A DNA stretch of 64,000 bases from Streptomyces griseofuscus (lineage in GTDB: Bacteria; Actinomycetota; Actinomycetes; Streptomycetales; Streptomycetaceae): positions 7,067,001 to 7,131,000 of the forward strand of contig NZ_CP051006.1 of assembly GCF_014673495.1 (NCBI RefSeq), given 5' to 3'. Every line of letters begins with the position of its first letter. Within the stretch, counting starts at the first letter, position 1. A program made the translations under genes and the position numbers. This document shows, in pieces, positions 24,963-34,702 of the stretch. The notes under the pieces were generated by a model that saw only the letters and a list, made by a program, of their open reading frames with translations, made no database searches and was not told the origin of the DNA.

Positions 24963-25306
24963 GCATGCACCTATCACCTGCGCACCCTGCGCATCAGCGC
25001 ACTCCGGGCGAGGAGCAGTTCGCGCTCGCGGCGGAACTCCTCGCCCTGCTCGGCGACCGCACCCGGCTCACCCTGCTGCATGCCCTGATCTCGGGCGAGG
25101 CCGACGTCAGCACCCTCACCGAAGCCTGCGCCGCGGCCCGCCCCGCCGTCAGCCAACACCTGGCCCGGCTGCGCCTCGCGGGCCTGGTCGACACCCGCAA
25201 AGAGGGCCGCCGGGTCATCTACTCCCTGCGCCACGGCCACCTCCGCCGCCTGGTGGACGAGGCCCTGAAGACAGCGGACCACCGGCTCGCGGAGGGCGGT
25301 CGGTAG
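24953..25306 (+). CDS. ArsR-family metal-responsive repressor
   Basis: 117 residues, a full-length ArsR/SmtB winged helix (LLALLGDRTRLTLLHALISGE, recognition helix RPAVSQHLARLRLAGLV, wing TRKEGRRVIYSL). In the C-terminal alpha-5 helix the CzrA-type ligand positions read His, His, Thr, His where CzrA has Asp, His, His, His, so three of four could still bind metal. The divergent CDF exporter is the likely target: metal binding would release the repressor and start efflux. The ATG at 24953 lies inside an inverted repeat. Confidence 0.9.
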   Translation: MSARMHLSPAHPAHQRTPGEEQFALAAELLALLGDRTRLTLLHALISGEADVSTLTEACAAARPAVSQHLARLRLAGLVDTRKEGRRVIYSLRHGHLRRLVDEALKTADHRLAEGGR

Positions 25307-25434
25307 GGGGAGCGGCGGGGCCAGGTGACCTGGGGCCCTCACCCCGCCCCCGACCTGCCTCGCCAGCTGCCTGTCCCCCAACGTCGTACCAGCCGACCCC
25401 CGCCGAAACCGGCCGCCAACCCCGTGACGCGACG

Positions 25435-25469
25435 GTGCCCCGCCAGCTGGGGAGTGGCTGGCAGGGCAC
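25435..25469. terminator. Bidirectional hairpin between arsR and the APC permease gene
   Basis: GTGCCC-C-GCCAGC pairs with GCTGGC-A-GGGCAC, a 13-base stem with one mismatch and a 9-base loop, between two convergent genes. Confidence 0.75.
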
Positions 25470-25486
25470 CTGAGGAGAGGCGGTGA

Positions 25487-27130
25487 TCAGTGGGCGGGCG
25501 CGTCCGTCACGACGACCTCGTCGATGCTGCGCTCGATGGCCTCCGTCTTGGAGGCGGTCGCCTTGGCCCAGTAGTAGATGCCGAGGGAGAAGACGGCGAT
25601 GACCAGGATGTCCCAGTACAGCTTGATGTTGCCCTGGCTGCCCTCGCCGAAGCTGCCCTGCCAGGAGATCAGGCCGATGCCCAGCAGATAGGCCGGCAGC
25701 CACTGCGCGGCCTTGAAGTCCATCCGGGGCGCGTCGGGCTTGCCCTTGAGGTTGGCCCACAGGGCGTAGGAGCCCATCAGGACGTAGCCGAGGAGGATGG
25801 CGAAGGCCAGCCGCCACAGGGTGTTCCAGCCGCTCCAGTAGATGATCAGGTTGGCGACCACGAAGGACGCGGGGGAGATGAACTTGCCGAAGGGCAGCCG
25901 GTAGGGGCGCTCGAAGTGCGGCAGCCGGTCGCTGAAGACGCCGTAGGCCAGCGGCGCGCCCGCGTACATCAGCACGCTCGCCGAGGTGATGAAGCCGACC
26001 AGTTCCTGCCAGCTCGGGAACGGCAGGAAGCAGAGGATGCCGGTGACGAAGGTGACGATCAGGCCGATCCACGGCACGCCGCGCTTGTCGGTCTTGGTGA
26101 GCGCCTTCGGGGCGTAGCCGTTCTTGGCCAGGCCGTAGGAGACGCGGGAGGTGGCGGTGGTGTAGATCAGGCCGGTGCCACCGGGGGAGATGATCGCGTC
26201 GACGTAGAGCACCCAGCCCAGCCAGCCGAGGCCGACCACGGTCGCGAGGCCCGCCCAGGGGCCGCTGATGCCGGCGTAGGCCAGCTTGCCCCAGCCGTGC
26301 ACGAAGGAGGCGTGCGGCAGCGCGGCGATGAACACGATCTGGAGCAGGATGTAGATACCGGCGCCGATGGCCACCGAGCCGAGCGTGGCGCGCGGCAGGT
26401 CGCGCTGCGGGTTGCGGCTCTCACCGGCCAGCTGGATCGCCTGCTCGAAGCCGAGCAGCGCGAAGATGATGCCACTGGAGCTGATCGCGCCCAGCACACC
26501 CTTGGCACCGAACGGGGCGAAGCCCTCCGAGGTGAAGTTGGAGCCGTGGAAGTTGCCGACGGCGATGATGAAGATCGCGGCGAGCGGGATCGCGATCTTC
26601 CACCAGGTGGCCGCGCTGTTGGTGTGCGCCAGGGCCCGGACGCCGAAGAAGTTGACGCCGACGAAGATCGCCATGAGCACGATTGCAGTAACGATTCCGC
26701 TGGTGGTCAGCGTGCCGTCCGCGCCCTGGAGACCCTGGGCGAACTTCCAGTGACCGGCGTAGCCGATCATCGCCTCGACCTCGATGGGGGCCACGGTGGC
26801 CGCCTGGAGCCAGGAGAACCAGCCGAAGGACATGCCGGCCAGGCCGCCGAAGGCGTAGTGCGGGTAGCGCGCCGTACCTCCCGCCACCGGGAACATGCCG
26901 CCGAGCTCGGCGTGCACGAGCGCCAGCAGGACGATGGCCACCGTGCCGATCACCCACGAGATGATCGCCGCGGGGCCGGCCACGACGACGGCCTTCTCGG
27001 CGCCGTAGAGCCAGCCGGAGCCGATGATGGACCCCACGGAGGCCCACATCAGGCCGATGAGCCCCACGTCGCGGCGCAGGCCCCCGGTCTCACTCGTGGC
27101 TCCCGGTGCAGCCTGGTCGACTTTCGTCAT
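25487..27130 (-). CDS. APC-superfamily amino acid permease
   Basis: 547 residues with 12-14 hydrophobic segments. The first helix holds the APC signature IGLMWASVGSIIGSGWLYGAE (two glycines that bind the amino acid backbone). Further conserved parts are GFEQAIQLAGESRNPQRDLPRA and SRVSYGLAKNGYAPKAL. The family imports amino acids or related amines with protons. The ATG at 27130 has GAGAGG upstream. The 190 bases on the upstream side hold the promoter region but no other gene. The substrate is not evident. Confidence 0.9.
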   Translation of the reverse strand: MTKVDQAAPGATSETGGLRRDVGLIGLMWASVGSIIGSGWLYGAEKAVVVAGPAAIISWVIGTVAIVLLALVHAELGGMFPVAGGTARYPHYAFGGLAGMSFGWFSWLQAATVAPIEVEAMIGYAGHWKFAQGLQGADGTLTTSGIVTAIVLMAIFVGVNFFGVRALAHTNSAATWWKIAIPLAAIFIIAVGNFHGSNFTSEGFAPFGAKGVLGAISSSGIIFALLGFEQAIQLAGESRNPQRDLPRATLGSVAIGAGIYILLQIVFIAALPHASFVHGWGKLAYAGISGPWAGLATVVGLGWLGWVLYVDAIISPGGTGLIYTTATSRVSYGLAKNGYAPKALTKTDKRGVPWIGLIVTFVTGILCFLPFPSWQELVGFITSASVLMYAGAPLAYGVFSDRLPHFERPYRLPFGKFISPASFVVANLIIYWSGWNTLWRLAFAILLGYVLMGSYALWANLKGKPDAPRMDFKAAQWLPAYLLGIGLISWQGSFGEGSQGNIKLYWDILVIAVFSLGIYYWAKATASKTEAIERSIDEVVVTDAPAH

Positions 27131-27331
27131 GCAAGTGGCCTCTCAGATCGTAAACGCGGTTTTAACGGGGAGGGAGGCCACAGGCTAGGAACGGTTTCCA
27201 CGTCGGCAAAAGACTGCTTACCAAAACTTGACCCAGGATCTTGCCCATCTTGGGGACAGGGTTTCCACAGCTCAGTCAGCATGTGCGAATGTCAATATTC
27301 ATCAGCGAATTGTGATGAAGAAGTTCTGACA

Positions 27332-27739
27332 CTAGGTCAAGCGTGGAATTTCGATCGCGGGGCAGCGATCCATGACCATGTCCGGACCGGCCGCGCGAGT
27401 GCGAGCGCAAGCGTCTTCGTCGACGACGCCGAGCTGGAACCAGACCGCCTTCGCGCCCTTCGCCACCGCCTCGTCGGCCACCGCGCCCGCCAGGGAGCTG
27501 TTGACGAAGACGTCCACCACGTCGACGTCGAAGGGGATGTCCGCGAGCGAGGCGTAGCCCTGCTCGCCGTGCACCGTCTCCGCCTTCGGGTGCACCGGCA
27601 CGATCCGCTTGCCGTACCGCTGGAGGACCTGCGCCACCCGGTACGCGGGCCGGGCGGAATTGCCGGACAGGCCGACCACCGCCCAGGTGTCGCCCCGTTC
27701 GGTCAGAATCCTGCGTATCGCCGCCTCTTCGTCGTACAC
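27332..27739 (-). CDS. CoA-binding (YccU-type) protein
   Basis: 135 residues from a GTG with GGAGGCGGAC ahead. The single Rossmann-like CoA-binding domain is complete: WAVVGLSGNSARPAYRVAQVLQ near the N-terminus, IVPVHPKAETVHGEQGYASL, VDVVDVFVNS, and KAVWFQLGVVDEDA, ending with DRCPAIE. The family binds CoA in vitro and includes small cytoplasmic proteins with roles in acyl metabolism; the exact role is unknown. Confidence 0.9.
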   Translation of the reverse strand: MYDEEAAIRRILTERGDTWAVVGLSGNSARPAYRVAQVLQRYGKRIVPVHPKAETVHGEQGYASLADIPFDVDVVDVFVNSSLAGAVADEAVAKGAKAVWFQLGVVDEDACARTRAAGPDMVMDRCPAIEIPRLT

Positions 27740-27884
27740 GTCCGCCTCCTGTGTGGTGTGTGCCGCTTTCCGCTGCCGTCAACCGGCCCCCGGAGGCACT
27801 GATTCCCGTCCCCTACCCCACCACGGTGTCCGGAATCGGCGCGCGGTGCCAGCGCGAAGGCCCGCGCGCGCCTACGCTCGGCCC

Positions 27885-28625
27885 GTGCTGCGCATCCTCG
27901 ACGCCCGAACCGGTGAGCCCGTCCCCGCCACGCCCGCCCGCCGCGGTCTGACCCGTATCGAGGCCCATGTCCCCGGGCCCGGCCTGACGTCCCTGCGGGT
28001 GCTGCTGACCGCCGACCTGCTCGCCCGCGCCCTCGAACTGACCGGGCTCCAGGCCTGGCCGACCGCCCCGGGGCAGGCCCCGGACCTGCGCGCCGCCGCC
28101 GACGCGCTCGCCGTGCGCCCCTTCGAGGAGGCGCACGGGCCGGGGTTCGCGGAGACGGGAGTGGTACGGGTGACGGCGGGGGAGGCGGAGCCGGCCGCCG
28201 AGGGCGAGGGGCCGGTGATGGCCGTGGCGCCCGTGGTGTGGACGGGGGACGCGGAGCCCCCGCTGTCGGACCCCATGCTGTGCGCCGACCCCACCGCCCT
28301 GCGCCTCGCCCTCCTCTCCGTCCCGCGCGGGGAGGCCGTCACGCTGGACGAGGCGACCCTGAAGCGTGCCGCCGAACGGCTGGCCGGGTGGCGGCGGGAT
28401 GTGGCCGGCTGGGCGCGGGAGCCCTCGCGGCCCGTGCCGGAGGCGGTGCGCGCCCGGCTCACCGATGCCTGGGAGAACGATCTGGACATGCCGGACGTGC
28501 TGGCGGCGCTGGCCGCGGCCGCGGCCGATCCCGCGATCGCCGACGGCGCCCGGTTCGAGACGTTCGCCTACGCCGACCGGCTGCTCGCCCTCGAACTCGC
28601 CCGCGACCTCGGCACGGCCGGATGA
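27885..28625 (+). CDS. Degenerate cysteinyl-tRNA-synthetase-like protein without catalytic motifs
   Basis: 246 residues from a GTG. The N-terminus (VLRILDARTGEPVPATPARRGL) resembles the first strand of CysRS (LYDTRTG....P..PG). ALRLALLSVPRGEAVTLDEATLKRAAERL matches the segment after the active site (EALRLFLLS...), and LTDAWENDLDMPDVLAALAAAA matches the DALR helical part (ALDDDLNTP.AL..L). The HIGH and KMSKS signatures, the zinc cysteines and the insert between them are absent, so aminoacylation is not expected. A role in cysteine or tRNA binding is only a guess. The stop overlaps the SixA start as ATGA. Confidence 0.6.
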   Translation: MLRILDARTGEPVPATPARRGLTRIEAHVPGPGLTSLRVLLTADLLARALELTGLQAWPTAPGQAPDLRAAADALAVRPFEEAHGPGFAETGVVRVTAGEAEPAAEGEGPVMAVAPVVWTGDAEPPLSDPMLCADPTALRLALLSVPRGEAVTLDEATLKRAAERLAGWRRDVAGWAREPSRPVPEAVRARLTDAWENDLDMPDVLAALAAAAADPAIADGARFETFAYADRLLALELARDLGTAG

Positions 28626-29167
28626 GCGACCGCGCGGGCACCGGCCCGCTGCGCCGCCTCGTCGTGCTCAGACACGCCAAGTCGGCCCGGCCCGAGGGCG
28701 TGCCCGACCACGGCAGACCGCTCGCGCCGCGCGGTCTGCGGGACGCCTCCGCCGCGGGCCGCGCCCTCGCCGAGGCCGACCTGCTGCCCGACCTCGCCCT
28801 GTGCTCCACCGCCGTACGCGCCCGCCGGACCTGGCGGCTCGCCTCCGACGAATGGGGCACCCCGCCCCGGGTGCGCTACGAACCCCGGCTGTACGAGGCC
28901 GACGTACCGGCCCTGCTGGACGTCGTGCGCGAGACCCCGCCCGAGGTGGAGACGCTGCTCCTCGTCGGGCACAACCCGGGCCTTGAGGACCTGGTCCTGA
29001 CGCTGGCCGGGGACGGTCTTGACGACGGCCTGGAGCGGCTGCGCGCCAAGTTCCCCACCTCCGCCGTCGCGGTCCTCGCCTGGCGCGGCACCGGCTGGGC
29101 CGCCCTCGCCCCGGGCGTCGCCCTGCTGACCTGGTTCACCGTGCCCCGGGGCAGGACCCACGCCTGA
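28622..29167 (+). CDS. SixA-type histidine phosphatase
   Basis: 181 residues; ATG overlaps the previous stop. The histidine-phosphatase motifs are clear: LVVLRHAKSARP (catalytic RH) near residue 15 and LLVGHNPGLEDLVLTLAGD (second His) near 120. SixA proteins remove phosphate from phosphohistidine or small substrates in the cytoplasm. Translational coupling to the CysRS-like gene suggests joint expression; a functional link is not known. Confidence 0.92.
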   Translation: MSDRAGTGPLRRLVVLRHAKSARPEGVPDHGRPLAPRGLRDASAAGRALAEADLLPDLALCSTAVRARRTWRLASDEWGTPPRVRYEPRLYEADVPALLDVVRETPPEVETLLLVGHNPGLEDLVLTLAGDGLDDGLERLRAKFPTSAVAVLAWRGTGWAALAPGVALLTWFTVPRGRTHA

Positions 29168-29198
29168 GGCGACAGGTCCTTCCGCATAGGCTGGCGGG

Positions 29199-29825
<627 letters not shown>

Positions 29826-29933
29826 AATATTGGCGACAAAACGGTCATAACGCCCTTGCGGTGTGCGGGGTATGACGGGTGATACGGACGGGACCGGCCG
29901 TGTTGTCGGACCCGGCCGTTAGTCTCGGGAGTC

Positions 29934-31097
29934 ATGAGACTCCTGCACACGTCCGACTGGCATCTCGGCCGGGCCTTCCACCGGGTGAGCATGCTCGGGG
30001 CCCAGGCCGAGTTCATCGGACACCTGGTCGCCACCGTGCGCGAGCGCGCGGTGGACGCGGTGGTCGTGTCGGGAGACGTGTACGACCGCGCGGTGCCCCC
30101 GCTGGCCGCCGTCGAGCTGTTCGACGACGCCCTGCACCGCCTCGCCGGCCTCGGCGTGCCCACGGTGATGATCTCGGGCAACCACGACTCGGCCCGCCGC
30201 CTCGGCGTCGGCGCCGGACTCATCGACCGCGCCGGCATCCATCTGCGCACCGAGCCGTCCGCCGTGGCCACCCCGGTGGTGCTCGCCGACGCCCATGGAG
30301 ACGTCGCCTTCTACGGGCTGCCGTACCTCGAACCCGCCCTGGTGAAGGACGAGTTCGGGGTCGAGAAGGCCGGCCATGAGGCCGTCCTCGGGGCCGCCAT
30401 GGACCGGGTCCGCGCCGACCTCGCGACCCGCCCGGCGGGCACCCGCTGCGTCGTCCTCGCCCATGCCTTCGTCACCGGCGGCCGGGCGAGCGACAGCGAG
30501 CGGGACATCACCGTCGGCGGGGTCGCCGCCGTACCGGCCGGGATCTTCGACGGCGCCGACTACACGGCCCTCGGCCATCTGCACGGCTGCCAGACCCTCA
30601 CCGAGCGGGTGCGCTACTCCGGCTCCCCGCTCGCCTACTCCTTCTCCGAGGCCGACCACCGCAAGAGCATGTGGCTGATCGACCTCGCCGCCGACGGCGC
30701 CGTGACCGCCGAACGCCTCGACTGCCCGGTGCCCCGCCCACTGGCCCGGATCCGCGGCACCCTGGAGGAACTGCTCGCCGACCCGGACCTCGACCGCCAC
30801 ACCGACGCCTGGATCGAGGCCACCCTCACCGACGCCGTCCGGCCGCCCGAGCCGATGGCCAGGCTCACCGAGCGCTTCCCGCACACCCTGAGCCTGGTCT
30901 TCGCCCCCGAACGCGCCCCGGACGACCCCGGGGTCTCCTACGCCCGCCGCCTCGCGGGCCGCAGCGACCAGCAGATCGCCCAGGACTTCGTCGCCCATGT
31001 CCGGGGCGCCGGACCCGATGAGCGCGAGTCTGCCGTGCTGCGCGAGGCGTTCGACGCCGCCCGCGCCGACGCCGTCGTGCGGGAGGTGGCCAAGTGA
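29934..31097 (+). CDS. sbcD: SbcD nuclease subunit
   Basis: 387 residues. All metallophosphoesterase motifs of the Mre11/SbcD nuclease are visible: LLHTSDWHLGR, VVSGDVYDRAVPP, ISGNHDSARRL, LAHAF and LGHLHGCQ. It is the Mn-dependent double-strand exonuclease and hairpin endonuclease of the SbcCD complex used in DNA repair. The stop overlaps the start of sbcC as GTGA, so the two subunits are made together. Confidence 0.95.
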   Translation: MRLLHTSDWHLGRAFHRVSMLGAQAEFIGHLVATVRERAVDAVVVSGDVYDRAVPPLAAVELFDDALHRLAGLGVPTVMISGNHDSARRLGVGAGLIDRAGIHLRTEPSAVATPVVLADAHGDVAFYGLPYLEPALVKDEFGVEKAGHEAVLGAAMDRVRADLATRPAGTRCVVLAHAFVTGGRASDSERDITVGGVAAVPAGIFDGADYTALGHLHGCQTLTERVRYSGSPLAYSFSEADHRKSMWLIDLAADGAVTAERLDCPVPRPLARIRGTLEELLADPDLDRHTDAWIEATLTDAVRPPEPMARLTERFPHTLSLVFAPERAPDDPGVSYARRLAGRSDQQIAQDFVAHVRGAGPDERESAVLREAFDAARADAVVREVAK

Positions 31098-34093
31098 GGC
31101 TGCACCGGCTCGACATCACCGCCTTCGGGCCCTTCGGCGGCGCCCAGAGCGTCGACTTCGACGCCCTGTCCTCCGCCGGACTCTTCCTGCTGCACGGCCC
31201 CACCGGCGCCGGCAAGACCTCCGTCCTGGACGCCGTCTGCTACGCGCTCTACGGCTCCGTCCCCGGCGCCCGCCAGAGCGGCGCGGGCCAGGGCATGAAC
31301 CTGCGCAGCGACCACGCCGAGCCCCGCACCCGTACCGAGATCCGCCTCGAACTCACCGTCGCCGGACGCCGGTTGGAGGTCACCCGGCAGCCGCCCTGGG
31401 AGCGGCCCAAGCTACGCGGCAAGGGCACCACCGTCGACAAGGCCCAGACCTGGCTGCGCGAGTACGACACCCGGGCGGGCGCCTGGAAGGACCTCAGCCG
31501 CTCCCACCAGGAGATCGGCGCCGAGTTCGAGCAGCTGCTCGGCATGAGCCGCGAGCAGTTCTGCCAGGTGGTGCTGCTGCCCCAGGGCGACTTCGCCCGC
31601 TTCCTGCGCGCCGACGCCGAGGCCCGGGGCCGGCTCCTCGGGCGGCTCTTCGACACCCAGCGCTTCGCCGATGTGGAGAAGCGGCTCGCCGAACGCCGCC
31701 GCGCCGCCGAGGCCCGGGTGCGCGAGGGTGACGCGGCCCTGCTCGCCGACGCCCACCGTATGCAGCAGGAGGCAGGCGACGCCATGGAGCTGCCCGAGCT
31801 GGCCCCGGGCGACCCCGGCCTGGCCGAGGCCGTGCTCGGCGCCGCCGCCGTCGCCCGCAGCACCGCCCGGGAGCGCCTCGCCGTCGCCCACAGCCGTCTC
31901 ACCGCAGCCGAGGCCGCCCACACCGGCGCCCGCCGCACCCTCGACGGCATCCGTGAACTCGCCCGTCTCCAGGACCGGTTCACACAGGCGCGGCGCCGGG
32001 CCGAACGCCTCCAGGAGCGGGCCGCCGAGCATCACGCCGACCAGGAGCGCATGGCGCGCTCCCGCAAGGCGGAGGTGGTCGCACCCGCCCTTGAGCTGCG
32101 CGAGGAGGCCGAGCGGGAGCACCGCGGGGCCGACGCCGCCGAGGCCCGCGCCCGGGGCCCGCTGCCCGCGTCCCTCGCCGACGCCGACGCGAGCGGCCTT
32201 GCCGCCGCCGCGCGCCGCGCCGCCGAGGAACTGGGCGGCCTGGACGCGGCCCGCCGCGCCGAGCGACGCCTTGCCGAACTGGTCACCGAACGCGCCGGGT
32301 TGGACCGCCAGGAACGCGCCGACGAGGACGTGCTGCGCGAGGCCGACGCGTGGCTGGACGGCTGGGAGGGCGCGCGTGCGACGCTCCAGGCGCGCATCGA
32401 CACCGCCCAGGAGGCCGCCACCCGCGCCGAGCAACTCGCCGTCCGGCGCGAGCCCGCGCAGCGCCGCCTGGCCGCCGCCCGCACCCGGGACGCCCGCGCC
32501 GCCGACCTGGAGACGGCCCAGCGGCGCGCCCAGGAAGCCGGGCGGCAGGCCCTGGACGCCCGCGCCCACTGGCTCGAACTCAAGGAAAAGCGCCTCGACG
32601 GCATCGCCGCCGAACTCGCCGCCCACCTCACCGACGGCGCGCCCTGCGCGGTCTGCGGCGCCACCGAACACCCCGCGCCCGCCCGCAAGGTCGCCGGACA
32701 TGTGGACCGCGCCACCGAGGAGCGCGCCCACACCGCCTCCCAGGAGGCCGACCTGCGGCACACCGAAGCGGAGCGGCGGGCCGCCCACATCGGCAAGGCC
32801 CTGGCCGTCGCCGCCGCCGAGGCCGGCGAGGCATCCACCGCGCAACTCGAAGCCGAAGCCGCCGAGTTGGAGCAGGAGTACGCCCGCGCCCACCGCGCCG
32901 CCTCCGCACTGCACGCCGTCCGCGAGGAGCTGCGGCGCGCCGAGCAGGAGCGGGAACGGCGCCTCGCCGACCGGCAGGAGGCCGCCGTACGGACTGCCTC
33001 CCGGCTCACCCGGCGTGAGGCCCTGGAGCATGAACAGGCCCAGTTGGAAGGCGAGTTGACACAGGCGCGCGGCACCGCGGAGAGCGTGGCCGCGCGCGCC
33101 GCCCAGCTGGAGCGCCGGGCCGCCCTGCTCACCGAGGCCGCCGAGGCGGTGCGCGCCGCCGAGGAGACCGCGGGGCGCCTCAAGGCCGCCGACGCCCGGC
33201 TCGCCGACGCCGCCTACCGTGCCGGTTTCGCCACGCCCGAGGAGGCGGCCGACGCGCTGCTCACCGACGCGGCCCACCGCGAGCTCCAGCACCGGCTGGA
33301 CGCACGGCAGTCGGAGGAGGCCGCCGTACGGGCCGTGCTGGCGGAGCCCGACACCGCGGCCGCCGCCCAGCTCCCGCCCGCCGACCCGGCCGACGCCGAG
33401 CGGGTCGCGGCCGCGGCCGAGCACCGGCTGCGGACGGCCGCCTCCGCCCGTGACGCCGCCGCCCGCTGCTGCGCCGAACTGGACCGGCTCTCCACCCGCG
33501 CGACCGAGGCGGTGCGCCGACTGGCCCCGCTGCGCGAGGAGTACGACCGCGTCGCCCGGCTCGCCGCCCTCACCGCGGGCACCGCCGCCGACAACGAGCG
33601 CAAGATGCGCCTGGAGTCGTATGTGCTCGCGGCCCGCCTGGAGCAGGTCGCCGCCGCCGCGACCGCCCGCCTCCAGCGGATGTCCTCCGGCCGCTACACC
33701 CTTGTGCACTCCGACGGCCGCAGCGGACGCGGCCGCAGCGGGCTCGGGCTGCATGTCGTGGACGCCTGGACCGGCCGCGAGCGGGACACCGCGACCCTGT
33801 CCGGCGGCGAGACCTTCTTCGCCTCCCTCGCCCTCGCCCTCGGCCTCGCCGACGTCGTCACCGACGAGGCCGGCGGGGTGCGCCTGGACACCCTCTTCAT
33901 CGACGAGGGCTTCGGCAGCCTGGACGACCAGACCCTGGACGAGGTCCTCGACGTCCTCGACGGACTGCGCGAACGCGACCGCAGCGTCGGCATCGTCAGC
34001 CATGTCGCCGACCTGCGCCGCCGCGTCCACGCCCAACTGGAGGTCCTCAAGGGCCGATCGGGCTCCACCTTGCGCCAACGGGGCACCGGCTGA
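31094..34093 (+). CDS. sbcC: SbcC ATPase subunit
   Basis: 999 residues from a GTG overlapping the sbcD stop. Walker A GPTGAGKTS (near residue 38), long coiled coils rich in Ala, Arg and Glu, a zinc-hook CAVC at Cys518-Cys521, then the ABC signature LSGGETFFASLALALGLAD and Walker B LDTLFIDEGFGSLD near the C-terminus. It folds back on itself like Rad50 and controls SbcD access to DNA ends. No defect is seen. Confidence 0.95.
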   Translation: MRLHRLDITAFGPFGGAQSVDFDALSSAGLFLLHGPTGAGKTSVLDAVCYALYGSVPGARQSGAGQGMNLRSDHAEPRTRTEIRLELTVAGRRLEVTRQPPWERPKLRGKGTTVDKAQTWLREYDTRAGAWKDLSRSHQEIGAEFEQLLGMSREQFCQVVLLPQGDFARFLRADAEARGRLLGRLFDTQRFADVEKRLAERRRAAEARVREGDAALLADAHRMQQEAGDAMELPELAPGDPGLAEAVLGAAAVARSTARERLAVAHSRLTAAEAAHTGARRTLDGIRELARLQDRFTQARRRAERLQERAAEHHADQERMARSRKAEVVAPALELREEAEREHRGADAAEARARGPLPASLADADASGLAAAARRAAEELGGLDAARRAERRLAELVTERAGLDRQERADEDVLREADAWLDGWEGARATLQARIDTAQEAATRAEQLAVRREPAQRRLAAARTRDARAADLETAQRRAQEAGRQALDARAHWLELKEKRLDGIAAELAAHLTDGAPCAVCGATEHPAPARKVAGHVDRATEERAHTASQEADLRHTEAERRAAHIGKALAVAAAEAGEASTAQLEAEAAELEQEYARAHRAASALHAVREELRRAEQERERRLADRQEAAVRTASRLTRREALEHEQAQLEGELTQARGTAESVAARAAQLERRAALLTEAAEAVRAAEETAGRLKAADARLADAAYRAGFATPEEAADALLTDAAHRELQHRLDARQSEEAAVRAVLAEPDTAAAAQLPPADPADAERVAAAAEHRLRTAASARDAAARCCAELDRLSTRATEAVRRLAPLREEYDRVARLAALTAGTAADNERKMRLESYVLAARLEQVAAAATARLQRMSSGRYTLVHSDGRSGRGRSGLGLHVVDAWTGRERDTATLSGGETFFASLALALGLADVVTDEAGGVRLDTLFIDEGFGSLDDQTLDEVLDVLDGLRERDRSVGIVSHVADLRRRVHAQLEVLKGRSGSTLRQRGTG

Positions 34094-34157
34094 GGGGAGT
34101 TGGCGCCCACGAGGGTGAGTTCGGCCGCCGTCCTGCGGGCGTGTAGGTTCTTCGCCC

Positions 34158-34670
34158 ATGGCTCGGTTTGCTGATCGTGGAGTGCTGGAGTGGGTGGAGT
34201 CGGGCGGTGGTCCTCTGATCGCCGTTCCGGAGGTGGTTCTGCCGTTCTGGGCGGGTGCCGACAGCGAGGAGCTGGACACGGACTACGACCGGGCCTGTGA
34301 GGTCTCCGGATACGCCGGGCTGCTCCCGGTCGGCGACAGCGCGGCCCTCGTCCTCGGCGACGAACCGGCCGCCACCTCCTATCTGCCCGAGCACACCGCC
34401 TTCGTCCGCTGGTCCGCCGCGGACTCCGAGCGCGATCTGCTGGCCGGGGTGCCCGCCGCGCTGAAGACGGCGGTGTGGGAGCAGGAGCTGCGCTGGCAGG
34501 TGCCGGGGCCCGTGGTGCTGTTCGACTCGGCCTGGCCGGGCGGCGAGGCGGACCGGCAGGAGCATCTGCGGGTACCGCTCACCGCCGGGTCGTACGCCGT
34601 ACGCGCCGCCTACGCCCAGCCGGGCGCCGAGACCTGGGTGGGCCTGGTCCAGCTCAGCAGACTCGCCTAG
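34158..34670 (+). CDS. Imm21-like immunity protein
   Basis: 170 residues. LEWVESGGGPLIAVPEVVLPFWAG followed by DYDRACEVSGYAGLLPVGDSAALVLGDEPAATSYLP fits the immunity-21 family, whose members protect cells from polymorphic contact-dependent or secreted toxins. No toxin gene is next to it, so it appears as an orphan immunity gene, which is common in Streptomyces. Assigned from memory of the family pattern; a conserved protein of unknown function is the alternative. Confidence 0.65.
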   Translation: MARFADRGVLEWVESGGGPLIAVPEVVLPFWAGADSEELDTDYDRACEVSGYAGLLPVGDSAALVLGDEPAATSYLPEHTAFVRWSAADSERDLLAGVPAALKTAVWEQELRWQVPGPVVLFDSAWPGGEADRQEHLRVPLTAGSYAVRAAYAQPGAETWVGLVQLSRLA

Positions 34671-34702
34671 GGACTGTCGGACCTGCTCTGGCCCGCCGGG
34701 TT

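Noticed and set aside
34667..34702. Fourth copy of the IS-like end after the Imm21-like gene stop (CTAG)
   Set aside because: The following bases (GGACTGTCGGACC) do not match the other ends well enough.
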